Shown here piece by piece: positions 10,854 to 21,429 of a stretch of DNA of 64,000 nucleotides. The position numbers were made by a program, and so were the translations under genes. Every line of letters begins with the position of its first letter. The first letter of the stretch is position 1. Under the pieces are notes generated by a model. It had not been told where the DNA came from and made no database searches. It was given only the letters and a program-made list of their open reading frames with translations. The stretch is from Dastarcus helophoroides (lineage: Eukaryota; Arthropoda; Insecta; Coleoptera; Bothrideridae), in assembly GCA_028583605.1 (NCBI GenBank), contig CM053328.1, positions 3,108,920-3,172,919 on the forward strand, read 5' to 3'.

Positions 10854-11206
10854 GCATTGGCAGATAGCTCAAACTTTGTTCTGTGCGGTTGCAGATTTAA
10901 GCGGAGATGTTGCATTAAATGAATAGTCCCAGAAGACTTTTTCTATCGACTCCTCCATAAACACGACAAAGAAATTAATTATAAAAGTGTCAGTAGCATC
11001 ATCAGCTGTAGAATACAAAATTTAGAGGGGATCCTAATGATTAATTAACTAAAAATTTAAAAAGAAACTTGGTTTCTAGTTGTAAAAAGCCACAGACAAT
11101 TTACTGGTGCTTAGTTAGTAATTTTTTATTTCTTTTATGTACAATTTTTGGAAAAACAACATAAAAGTTATTCTAATGCACAGACTACCAATTATATCCG
11201 AAGTTT
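10854..11206. other. Intergenic, nothing recognised
   Basis: Apparently unique AT-rich sequence between the Sat125 array and a retrozyme fragment. No frame, RNA or repeat that I can identify. Confidence 0.4.
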
Positions 11207-11210
11207 GGAA

Positions 11211-11250
11211 ACCAAAGACCGGTTTCGATCTTCTTAGATCTCAGTTTGGT
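11211..11250 (-). ncRNA. HHR-A hammerhead copy, core deleted
   Basis: On the minus strand stem I ACCAAA/TTTGGT, stem II GATCT/AGATC, GAAA, ACCGGT and the GTC triplet are present. The core reads CTGA followed directly by GATCT, so the three bases CGA of CTGACGA are missing, and the ribozyme should be inactive. The flanks (TTCGAGT on one side, CCAAACTTCGGATA on the other) match the other HHR-A copies. Confidence 0.75.
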
Positions 11251-11269
11251 ATATCCGACTCGAATGCTA

Positions 11270-11420
11270 ACTAGGGATGGCAACGATATATCGATATATA
11301 TTTTATATCGACAAATAATCCAAAATAATCAATATTTTGGTATCGATATATTGTCATTGATATATTGGAAATACATCGATATTATTTTGAATATATCGAA
11401 ATCAAATTCACATAGACACA
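11270..11420. other. Cluster of TATCGATA-type palindromes
   Basis: TATCGATATA and related ATCGAT motifs occur at least five times in 150 bp, starting after TAGGGATGGCAACG, which looks like a hAT-type transposon end. It is either a fragment of such an element or a cluster of sites for a factor recognising CGATA; the sequence cannot separate the two. Confidence 0.4.
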
Positions 11421-11544
11421 GGGACGAAAAGTGGCAATATCTACGTCAACATTTGTCGAATTATGTTTCTTGTCATAAGAAACGTGTAGAAATAGAAAAA
11501 AGGGTGTAACCCAAAGGAAACATGTTTTCATGTAATTTTTATGT

Positions 11545-11642
11545 TGACAGTTAACAAAAAAAAAAAATGAAAAATAGAAGATTTTTTTTTCATTTTTCCT
11601 ATTCTATGTAAAATAAACTAACCTATTTTTTGTTAACTGTCA
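11545..11642. mobile_element. Small fold-back element (98 bp)
   Basis: Perfect 17-bp inverted repeats TGACAGTTAACAAAAAA (11545-11561) and its complement (11626-11642) enclose a second imperfect inversion (ATGAAAAATAGAA against TTCTATTTTTCAT-like sequence). It is non-coding and MITE-like. Confidence 0.65.
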
Positions 11643-11729
11643 TGAGGTAACGTTTTAAATGAATTTAGGTATCACGTAGTCATATTTCAAAAACTGTTTT
11701 AGAAAGATGTCAACAAACAATAAAAATTT

Positions 11730-12600
11730 AAATGTTTCCAAACTGGCTCGTAGAAATGTTAAATAAAATGATTGAACATAATGTTTTCGACCAATAAGAA
11801 TCCACCATGAAGAATAAAGATTGAAATGTTGATAAAAAAGACAACTTGAAAACAGTTAAAATTTTAAAATGTCGAATTTTTTTAATAAGTCGATATTTAT
11901 AAAAAGGTAAAAATTTCGGAAAACTTAGAATTTTTGAAAACTTCAACTTATCAAAAAATTCGAATTTTGTCGATTTTGTTTTAAATAAAAGTAAAATTTA
12001 CATGAAACTTCGAGAAAAAACTTCGGAAATACTAGGAATTTAAAAAAGCACAGTTTTCAAAATGAAAAGTATACCAAAATTGAAAACCAAAAGTCAAAAT
12101 ATAGAAAAAAAGTCGAATTTCGAAAAAGTCGAATTTCGAAAAACTTAAAATTTTGAAAAATTCAACTTATCAAGAAATTCTAAATTTTGTCGATTTTAAA
12201 AAATAAAAGTAAATTTTACGTAAAACTTTCAAAAATAACTTCGGAAAATAGTAAAAACTTGAAAAAAGACAAAGTTTTCAAAATGAAAAGTATTCCATAA
12301 TTGAAAACCAAAAGTCAAAATATAGAAAAAAAGTCGAAATTTTGAAAAAGTCGAATTTCGAAGAAGTCGAATTTCGAAAAACTTAAAATTTTGAAAAATC
12401 CAATTTATCAAGAAATTCGAATTTTGTCGATTTTCTTAAAAATGAAAGTGAAATTTACGTAAAACTCCGAGAAAGAACTTTGGAAAATAGTAGAAATTTT
12501 TAAAAAACTTCGGCAATAGAAATTTAAAAAAGACAAAATTTTCAAAATGAAAAGTATTCCAAAATTAAAAACCAAAAGTCAAAATATAGAAAAAAAAATT
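11730..12600 (+). repeat. Sat230 AT-rich satellite, first block
   Basis: A unit of roughly 225-260 bp recurs. It contains TTCAACTTATCAAGAAATTC, then AAAGTAAAATTTACGTAAAA, AACTTCGGAAAATAGTA and AAAATGAAAAGTATTCC; the last landmark is near 12060, 12285 and 12545. All frames are short and repeat-derived. Confidence 0.8.
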
Positions 12601-13420
12601 CGAAATTTCGAACCATTTCGACCTTAATCTGAAAAGTTCAACTATTTTCTCGAAATTTCGTTTTTTTCTCGATTTTAGACTTTTTTCTCAAATATCGACT
12701 TTTTCCTCGAAATTTTGACCTTAATCAGAAGAGTTTGACTTTTTTCTCGAAATTTTGTTTTCTTTTCTCAATTTTCAACTTCTTTCCCAAATTTCAACCT
12801 TTTTCTCGAAATGTTTACCTTAATTTCGACATTTTTGTCGAAATTCCGATTTTAAATTCAAAATTTCGACTTTTTTCTCCAAATATTTCGAAATTTTGAC
12901 GTTTTGCTTAAATTTCGACTTTTTTTTCGAAATTTCGACCTTATTCTGCAAAGTTCGCCATTTTTCTTGAAATTTCGTTTTTTTCTCAATTTTCGACTTT
13001 TTTCCCAAATTTCGACTTTTTTTTCGAAATTTCGACTTTTTTTTCGATATTTCGACTCTTCTCAAAATTCGGGAGAAAAATTCGAGAAAAAAGTTTTCCC
13101 ACATTTCGACTTTTTTCTCGAAATTTCTACTTTTTTCTCAAAGTTCAACTTTTTACTCGAAATATTTCAAAATTTCGACTTTTTTCTCGAAATTTCGACG
13201 TTTTTCTCAAATATCGTCTTTTTTCTCGAAATTTTGACCTAAATATCGAAATTTTGACATTTTTCTCGAAATTTTTAATCGAATATCGAAATTTTGAAAT
13301 TTTTCTTGAAATTTCGACTTTTTTTCTCAAATTTCGACTTTTTTTCTCGAAATTCCAATTTTTTCTTAAATTCCGACTTTTTTTTCAAATTCCGACTTTT
13401 TTCTCGAAATTTTGGTAATT
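12600..13420 (-). repeat. Sat20 satellite, minus polarity
   Basis: This is a degenerate tandem array of a ~20-bp unit which on the minus strand reads GTCGAAATTTCGAGAAAAAA. The unit contains the 12-bp palindrome TCGAAATTTCGA. The array interrupts Sat230 on both sides. Confidence 0.85.
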
Positions 13421-13545
13421 AAAAATAGCAATTATTGAACGTACCCTACTAGCGACTGTCAAGATTGTTGAGAAAGGGGAGTGGCGGAACGTAACTGTCA
13501 TCTGCCTAATTTAATCATAGAGTATAGAAATTTCGACTTATTCTC
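13405..13545 (-). mobile_element. Spacer element found inside Sat20 arrays
   Basis: About 140 bp of distinct sequence runs from TGGTAATTAAAAATAGCAA to AATTTAATCATAGAGTATAG. Its parts recur at 33545-33605, 53590-53750, 54105-54245 and (reverse) 54478-54525, always next to Sat20. It includes GAACGTACCCTA (GGGTGCGTTC elsewhere) and GGCGGAACGTAACTGTCATC. It is probably a short non-autonomous transposon in which Sat20 has expanded. Confidence 0.6.
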
Positions 13546-15080
13546 GAAATTTCGAGAAAAAATTCGATATTATAGTCGAAATTTCGACTTTAATCTCGGA
13601 ATTTTAAGAAAAAAGTCGAAATTTTGAAAAAGTCGAATTTCGAAAAACTTAAAATTTTGAAAAATCCAACTTATCAAGAAATTTGAAATTTTGTCGATTT
13701 TTTTAAAATTAAAATTAAAATTTACGTAAAATTTTGAGAAATAACTTCGGAAAATAGTAAAAAGTTGAAAAAACACAGTTTTCAAAATGAAAAGTATCCC
13801 AAAATTGAAAACAAAAGTCAAAATATAGAAGAAAGCTGAAGTTTTGAAAAAGCCGAATTTCGAAAAAGTTTAAATTTTGAAAAATCCAACTTATCAAGAA
13901 ATTCGAATTTTGTCGATTTTTTTTAATTAATAGTAAAATGTATTTAAAACTTTGAGAAATAACTTCGAAAAATAGTAAAAACTTGAAAAAAAACGAAGTT
14001 TTCAAAATGAAAAGTATTTCAAAATTGAAAACCAAAAGTGAAAATGTAGAAAAAAAGGTGAAATTTTGAAAAAGTCGAAATTTTGAAAAAGTCGAAATTT
14101 TGAAAAAGTCGACATTTTGAAAAAGTCGAATTTCAGAAAACTTAAAATTTTGAAAAATTCAACTTATCAAGAAAGTCGAAAAGTCGATTTTTTGCAAAAT
14201 AAAGGTAAAATTTACGTAAAACTTTAGGAAAATACCAGAAATTTAAAAAAAAATCAACATTTTTAATATAAAGAGAAATAACTTCGGAAAATAGTAAATT
14301 AAAGACAAAGTTTTCGAAATGAAAAGTATCCCGAAATTGAAAACAAAAGTCAAAATGTAGAAAAAATCGAAATTTTAAAAAAGTCGAATTTCGGAAAACT
14401 TAAAATTTTAAAAAAGTCAACTTATCAAGAAATTCGAAATTTTGTCGATTTTTTTTTAAAATAAAAGTAAAATTTACGTAACCTTCCAGAAAAAACTTTG
14501 AAAAATAGTAGAAATTTTATAAAAATCAGTTTTTAAAATAAACTACTCCAAAACTGAAAACCAAAGTCGAAATTTTGAAAAGGTCGAAATTTTGAAGAAA
14601 TCGGATTTCGAAAAACTCAAAATTTTGAAAAATTCAACTTATCAGGAATTTCGAATTTTGTCGATTTTTTTTAAAAATAAAAGTAAAATTTACGTAAAAC
14701 TTCAAGAAAAACTTCGGAAAATAGTAGACATTTAAAAAAAGACAAAGTTTTCAAATTGAAAAGGATTCCAAAATTGAAACAAAAGTCAAAATATAGAAAA
14801 AAAAGTCGAAATTTTGAAAAAGTTGAATTTCAAAAACCTTAAAATTTTGAAAAATCCAATTTATCAAGAAATTCGAAATTTCGTCGATTTTTTTTCAAAT
14901 AAAAGTAAAATTAAGGTAAAATGTCGAGAATAACTTCAGGAAATAGTAGGAATTTAAAAAACTGTCAAAATTTTAAATAAAGATCGAAAGTAGAAAGTTT
15001 AAAAAAATTAGTTAATATTTTCAAAAGTACAGATTTTCGAAAGTCCAGATTTTCAAAAATTTAAAATTTTCCAAAATAAT
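13546..15080 (+). repeat. Sat230 AT-rich satellite, second block
   Basis: The unit seen at 11730-12600 continues in the same orientation (AAAATGAAAAGTAT landmark near 13785 and 14007; TTATCAAGAAA near 13672, 13895, 14166, 14422 and 14863), with some shortened units. No coding content. Confidence 0.8.
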
Positions 15081-15254
15081 TTATTTTTTAATTAGTTGCT
15101 CAGACAGATTGATAAATAGCTAAATACATAGACAAGATACCAGACTAGTTAATAAATTGGATTTTCAAACATTGTGTTTTAGATTGATTGATGCTATAAT
15201 TAACCTTAAAATGAACGAAAATCTTTCCCTTTAAGTTTTCACTTCTACCGGCAG

Positions 15255-15425
15255 TCCCCCTTTTTTTTTTAATTTGATGGAATGGACTGGTCCTTGGTTA
15301 TCTTCAAAAATTGAAATACAGAACTTGCCCCTGAAACCAAGAAAGATTAAAAAACACAACAAAGGTTACTGGCTAACGCGTTTCGACAGCCAAGCTGTCA
15401 TCTTCAGAGAGAAACTTTTTTTTTT
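15255..15425 (-). mobile_element. HHR-B family repeat, half element
   Basis: Reading on the minus strand, the hammerhead HHR-B is followed by TAGCCAGTAACC, TTTGTTGTGTTTTTTAATC, TTCTTGGTTTCAGGGG, then TTGAAGATAACCAAGGACC. This order is shared with copies near 18118, 29845, 45100, 53163 and 61555. Non-coding. Confidence 0.8.
15371..15411 (-). ncRNA. HHR-B hammerhead-like motif
   Basis: On the minus strand the core CTGAAGA (15401-15407), an extra T, stem II GACAGC/GCTGTC with loop TTG, GAAA and the palindrome ACGCGT ending in GTT are all present. Stem I is weak here (CTCT against AGCC). Compared with the GATAGC/GCTATC copies both strands of stem II have changed together (T-A to C-G), which supports an RNA helix. 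Confidence 0.6.
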
Positions 15426-15479
15426 AATGTCTAAATTAGTAGACAAGAGTGTGAGGGTAAAAAAAGCATGCAACTCGTA

Positions 15480-17400
15480 GACTGATTTATCACATGTAAT
15501 ATTTGAAACACATTTTCACCCCCTCAGAGGTTGAATTACAAAAAATTCTTTCTTTCATAACGAGTCGAAATTTCCCAAGCGTTAGCAACATAGTTAACAA
15601 CAAAGGAATCCGACACAAAGCCCCGATGAAATCATAGATCATTTTACGATGCCACAAAGATGATATTAAACTATTTTTAAGGCGATAATTTTTCCTAACC
15701 ATGACGCATTGTTACATACACCCGGATATACACACAGACAAGCATTTAGCAGCTTCAAAAGCACTGCGCCGGGGTACATGTTTTCGTTTATATTTTTTTC
15801 TAATTATAATCGTTCATCAGCTAAATGGACTGCATTATCCCAGCCTAGTCGGATCGGTGATCTAAGGTGGCCCCGTATATGCATGAGAAACAGCAGACGG
15901 TCGCGTAGGCGTGCCCGTCTGTCACTTACGGCAGCTTGGGGTAAATCCGTGACTAAGCCAAAGGAAATCGATAGATATAACCACTATTTCGCCTGACTGC
16001 TGGAAAACTAAGTCTTTCAGGGTGAATTAAAACCGCACGCTTTTTTCGCAATCAGCGATTTTCTGCTTTACCTGTCAGCACGTTTAGAATCCACACATCA
16101 GCAACCAAGTCGAGATATTCAACGTCAAACTTACGATTTTTAACATGTAAGGCGGAAACGAAAGAAAGAATCAAATTTTATTTTATTGCTAGAGATTTTG
16201 ATGTAAAATGTATTATATAGGGTGATTTTGCGAATGATTTCAAGCGGTAACCGCTTTTGCCTAAACGCAATTAGAATTTACACATGTCACAGAATTTCGA
16301 TGCTTCATATCTCACGTTAGGGAAACATTTTGGAGTAAGGGCAACATAACAGCTCTACTATTCAGTCTAAATGCATTTGGCCACAGCTGCCACAACTTAG
16401 GTTCGTATCGGCTCAGAAAATATACGATTATTAATTTTTTTTAACATTTCTGCAACCCAATTTGTAAATATTTAAATTTTTTGTAATGAAACTTCACAAT
16501 ATTCTAAAACATTCTCTGAAATGTGACAACGTGAAAAATAATCGGAAAATCAACTCCAAAGCGGCTTGAGGTTTATTGTATCCACGCGGGCAGTCTATGC
16601 AAAAATCGATTAAAGATGGCACGTCTTAAGATATCAATTTTTGCTACGATTACTACCTCAAGCTTTAAACAATGAAATTAGGTAATTTTTTGTGTCAACT
16701 ACAATAAATAATAAAAGGTCGAAACATTTACTTTAATGTTTTTTTTAACTGTGCGAAACCTCGGGTTTATTGCCAATCTTATTTTCATGTGAAGTTTAGT
16801 GACCTCATAATCGCCATCACACGTCGATTGTTTTTCCTTTTTACGTCTTTTATATCTACTTTAGGAGCCACAACAATGAGATTCATATTAAAATTCAGCT
16901 TATGTCGGGCGAAACCCGTTGATTTTATATGGCGCTTTATCATTTTCATTTCCTTTTTTATTCGGTCGATTTAAATATTTGACGTGACGAGACACATCCT
17001 TGCTGGTACAACGTAAATATACCCACACTAGTGCCCAGCTGTAAAACGATGTTACACATGATTAAAGCCGCTTGAATTTACTGCTGTTCGTCTTCTGAAT
17101 TACGAACTAGAATTTGCGTTCATGATTTATGTCCTTAGTAAGAGGATGTCGTGTATGACCATATAAAAAAATTGCTTAAACGGAATAACATATGAAGACT
17201 TCTTTATTACAAGCGTCTGATTATATTTGGAAAAAATTTCCACTTTTCATGGGAGATGCCCGCAGGAACTGATCTGATCCCAAAATCTTGAGGCGTACAA
17301 GACAGTGGGAGGCAGTGGCATAGCTATCGAGGGCAGTAATGTGCGATGGATGGGTCCTCTTGGGCAAAGAGCCCTTTCACAGGTTTAAATTTCCAATTTA
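15480..17400. other. Apparently single-copy region, no gene recognised
   Basis: Base composition is less AT-extreme at about 15700-15960 and 17230-17390, but no frame matches a known family and no convincing splice pattern was found. 16441-16540 repeats 7884-7980. The plus-strand frame at 15709-15996 is basic and low in complexity, without support. It may be intronic or intergenic. Confidence 0.45.
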
Positions 17401-17419
17401 AAATTCGTTTGTACGACTA

Positions 17420-17640
17420 TGTTATCAAATTTGGAAAAAAAATGAAACTTTACCTTTTTTCCAAATTCGATAACATTTTTCGTTTCATTTTAAAAAAATT
17501 CTAGTTTTTTTTCGAAGTTTCAACATTAATAATAATGTTATCGAATTTGGAAAAAAGTGAAACTTTTACTTTTTTCCAAAATTGACAACATTATTATTAA
17601 TGTTGACATTTTGAAAGAAACTAGAATTTTTTAAAATGAA
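17420..17640. repeat. Nested fold-back sequence
   Basis: Two long inverted repeats are nested. The outer arms (about 17486-17539 and 17588-17640) share CATTTTAAAAAA, TTCTAGTTT and AACATTAATAATAATGTT. The inner part pairs AATTTGGAAAAAAGTGAAA with a TTTTTTCCAAA segment. A third, partial copy lies just upstream at 17425-17475. It would form a cruciform or a long hairpin RNA. No coding content. Confidence 0.75.
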
Positions 17641-18117
17641 TTTCTCAAATTTTTTAACTTTCTATATAAATTTTTGGTAATAATTAAAAATAAGCTTGTG
17701 ATTATCCAAATTTGAAGTAAACATTTTAATTGGAAATATACATTGAAAGTGAACTAAAAATTTTGAGAAAAAATTATTCAATTTCAAAAAATTCGTAGAC
17801 TTTTTTTAAAAAAAGTTCTCAAACTTCGACAAAATGATAATTATTGGGAAAAATCCGATTTTTAAAGTTAAGGTAGAGGTTTTGAAAAAAAAACTTGAAT
17901 TGTTAACTTTTTACATTGGTATTTGAAGAAAGTCGAAATTCAGAGAGAGAGAGATTCAGACATGTTTCAGTTCGGTTCCAATTTTACCACTTAGTTTGAT
18001 TTGATCCTCTGCTGAAAGTTGGGAGTTTAAAATGTAAAAATGTTTGTCTTCACTTTAATTCAAAAGAATTTTCTTTAGTTTACGTTTATGAATTTTTCAT
18101 CTTTTTCATCAAATGTA

Positions 18118-18405
18118 TTTTTTTTTTGGTGGAACGGGCTGATCTTTGATTATCTTTAAAAATTGAAATACAGGACTTCTCTCTTGAAACCAAGTAAGAT
18201 TGAAAAACACAACAAAGATTGCTCTAACGCGTTTCGACAGCCAAGCTATCATTTTCAGAAAGATACTATCTCTCTCTCTCTCTCATCTTCGGAGAAATAC
18301 TATCTCTCTGAAGATGATAGTTTGGCTATCGAAACGCGTTAGAGCAACCTTTGATGTGTTTTTTAATCTTTTTTGGTTTCAGAGGACAAGTTCTGTATTT
18401 CAGTT
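18118..18405. mobile_element. HHR-B family fold-back element, both arms
   Basis: Two copies of the HHR-B terminus lie head to head. The left arm (18125-18257) is the inverted complement of the right (18308-18405), with a (TC)n tract at 18269-18285 between them. Each arm carries a hammerhead-like motif; the left one (minus strand) has CTGAAAA in place of CTGAAGA and is probably dead. Confidence 0.85.
18304..18344 (+). ncRNA. HHR-B hammerhead-like motif
   Basis: Stem I is CTCT (18304-18307) with AGAG (18341-18344). The core is CTGAAGA (18308-18314), followed by an extra T. Stem II is GATAG/CTATC with loop TTTGG. GAAA is at 18331-18334, and the palindromic stem III ACGCGT ends in cleavage triplet GTT. 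A 4-bp stem I and a stem III that is complete only between two molecules suggest a dimeric or weak ribozyme. Confidence 0.65.
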
Positions 18406-19069
18406 TTCAAAATTCATGTATTCGATTTTTATTATTCTTCCTAAAAATTAAAATCGAGACTCGAAATTTCCGTTCTTTTATAAATGTTCAAGTCTTGACA
18501 TTTTAACCTTAAACGAGGATTTTTTCAAAACTTCGAGAACATTTTCATTAGTATTCTTTTCGAAACTTTTTTTGTCTCAATTAAATTAAACTCGAAATTT
18601 CCATTTTAGAAATTATACTTTTATTTTAAAATTTATTTCGGAAATTTTACTTTTCTTCTTGAAATTTCAATTTTATGTTTAAGATTCTCACCCAAATTCC
18701 CAATATTTCAACATTCACTTTTTTTCGGAAATTTTAACTTTTTCTCAAAGTTCTTTTAAAAAATCGAAGTATCAGAAAAAATCGACATTTTTGAAGAATC
18801 ATAAATACTAATTTAAAAAGAAAATGGAAGTCAAGGTTTAAAAAAAATAGGCTGTCTTGGGGTCTGCCGATAGAAGTGAAAACTAGTAAATATGTAGTGT
18901 TGCAGTTCGAACTCAGAGTAGTAAACAAGTCAGAGTATTGGAAATATTTGAAAATAAGTTCTGTCTGAACCTTCTTATGTGAATTTTTTGAATACTTGTA
19001 TCATGTGGAAAGGAATCTAATATTTATTGATAATGAAATGCACTTTAATATGCTCTAATGTTTAGTGGA
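18406..19069. other. AT-rich region with the distal module of the HHR-B family
   Basis: Mostly decayed AAATTTC-type satellite. At 18850-18935 is the module GTCTGCCGATAGAAGTG, then TATGTAGTGTTGCAGTTCGA and AGTAAACAAGTC, seen in reverse at about 23965-24065. It is the other end of the HHR-B family element. No gene. Confidence 0.5.
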
Positions 19070-20215
19070 ATAAATAGTATTTCTGTATTGTTGTATTTTT
19101 GTATTATTATTGTATTTTTGTACTTTTGTATTTTTTTACTTTTATATATTTGTACATTTTTGTATTTTGGTATTTTTGGTATTTTGGTATTTTGATATTT
19201 TGGTATTATGGTATTTTGGTAATTTGGTATTTTGATATTTTGGTGTTTTAGTATGTTGGTACTTTGGTATGTTGGTATTTTGGTATTTGGTAATTTGATA
19301 TTTTGGTATTTTAGTATTTGGTAATCTGATATTTTGCTATGTTGGTATTTTGGTATTTGGTAATTTGATATTTTGGTATTTGGTTATTTTGATCTTGGTT
19401 GCTATTTTGCTATTTTGGTATTTCGTAACTTGGTAACTTGATATTTTGGTATTTTGGGAATTTGGTCTTTTGCTGTTTGATAATTTGGTATTTCGGTAAT
19501 TTGGTATTTTGTTATTTTGGTACTATGGTATTTTGCTGATTTGATATGTTGGTATTTTGGTAATTCGGTATTTGGGATTTTGATAATTTGATATTTTGGC
19601 ATTTGGTACATTGATATTTTGGTAATTCGGTATTTTGAGAATTTGGTATTTCGAGAATTTGATATTTTAGAATTTGGTATTTTGGTGATTTGGTATTTTG
19701 ATATTTTGGTAATTTGATATTTTGGTATTTGGTAACTTGGTATTTTGGTAATTTGGTATTTAGTAATTTGGTGCTTGTGTAATTTGGTATTTTAGTATAA
19801 TGGTATTTTTGTAATTTGGTATTTTGGTAATTTCGTATTTGATATTTTGGTATTTGGTAATTTGATAATTTGATAATTTGGTAATTTAGCATTATGGTAT
19901 TTTGGTAATTTGGTAGGTTGCTATTTTGGTTTTTGGTAATTTGATATTTTGGTATTCTGGATATTTAATAATTTGGTATTTTGTTAATTTGATATTTTGG
20001 TATTTTGATATTTAATAATTTGGTATTTTGGTAATTTGATATTTTGGTAATTTGCTATTTTACTATTTTCGCATTTGGTAACTTGGTATTTTGGTAATAT
20101 GGTATTTTGATAATTAGATATTTTGTTATTATGGTAATTTGGTATGTTGGTATCTGGTATTTTGGTATTTTGGTATGTTGGTATGTTGGTATTTTGGTAT
20201 TTTGGTATTTTATAT
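19070..20215 (+). repeat. Degenerate TATTTTGG simple-sequence block
   Basis: More than 1.1 kb is built of TATTTTGG, TAATTTGG and TATTTGG motifs with a drifting 8-10 bp period. It grades into the 7-bp array that follows. The few long frames across it are repeats of TKYQNTKLPK-type peptides on the minus strand and are not genes. Confidence 0.9.
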
Positions 20216-21410
20216 TTTGTATGTTGTATATTGTATGATGTATGTTGTATTTTGTATGTTGTATGTTGTATGTTGTATGTTGTATGTTGTATGTTGTATG
20301 TTGTATGTTGTACGTTGTACGTTGTACGTTGTATGTTGTATTTTGTATGTTATATTTTGTATGTTGTATGTTGTATGTTGTATGTTGTATGTTGTATGTT
20401 GTATGTTGTATGTTGTATGTTGTATGTTGTATGTTGTATGTTGTATGTTGTATGTTGTATGTTGTATGTTGTATGTTGTATGTTGTATGTTGTATTTTGT
20501 ATGTTGTATGTTGTATTTTGTATTTTGTATTTTGTATGTTGTATTTTGTATTTTGTATGTTGTATGTTGTATGTTGTATGTTGTATGTTGTATGTTGTAT
20601 GTTGTATGTTGTACGTTGTACGTTGTACGTTGTACGTTGTACGTTGTACGTTGTACGTTGTACGTTGTACGTTGTACGTTGTACGTTGTACGTTGTATGT
20701 TGTATTTTGTATGTTGTATTTTGTATTTTGTATGTTGTATTTTGTATGTTGTATTTTGTATGTTGTATGTTGTATTTTGTATTTTGTATTTTGTATTTTG
20801 TATTTTGTATTTTGTATTTTGTGTGTTGTATGTTGTATGTTGTATGTTGTATTCTGTATGTTGTATTTTGCATTTTGTATTTTGTATTTTGTATTTTGTA
20901 TTTTGTATTTTGTATTTTGTATTTTGTATTTTGTATGTTGTATGTTGTATGTTGTATGTTGTATTTTGTATTTCGTATTTCGTATTTCGTATTTTGTATT
21001 TTGCATTTTGCATTTTGTATTTTGCATTTTGTATGTTGTATTCTGTATTTTGTATTCTGTATTCTGTATTTTCTATTCTGTACTCTATATTCTGTATTCT
21101 GTATTCTGTATTTTGTATTTTGTATTTTGTATTTTGTATTTTGTATTTTGTATTTTGTATTTTGTATGTTGTATGTTGTATGTTGTATGTTGTATGTTGT
21201 ATGTTGTATGTTGTATTTTGTATTTCGTATTTCGTATTTCGTATTTCGTATTTTGTATTTTGCATTTTGCATTTTGTATTTTGCATTTTGTATGTTGTAT
21301 TCTGTATTTTGTATTCTGTATTCTGTATTTTCTATTCTGTACTCTATATTCTGTATTCTGTATTCTGTATTCTGTATTATGTATTCTGCATTCTGTATTT
21401 TGTATTTTAC
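20216..21410 (+). repeat. Heptanucleotide (TTGTATG)n array with sequence-variant blocks
   Basis: A nearly pure 7-bp tandem array of about 1.2 kb is arranged in blocks of TTGTATG, TTGTACG, TTGTATT, TCGTATT, TTGCATT and CTGTATT. A block of mixed variants ending in CTATTCTGTACTCTATA is present twice, 259 bp apart (21073 and 21332; 259 = 37 x 7), showing amplification of a higher-order segment. Because no stop arises from most 7-mers, several overlapping frames of 350-450 codons exist on both strands. None is a gene. Confidence 0.95.
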
Positions 21411-21429
21411 TTATGTTATCTAATGTTAA

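Noticed and set aside
19070..21410. Telomeric repeat array
   Set aside because: The motifs (TATTTTGG, TTGTATG) are not TTAGG, TCAGG or another known insect telomere repeat, and the block is internal.
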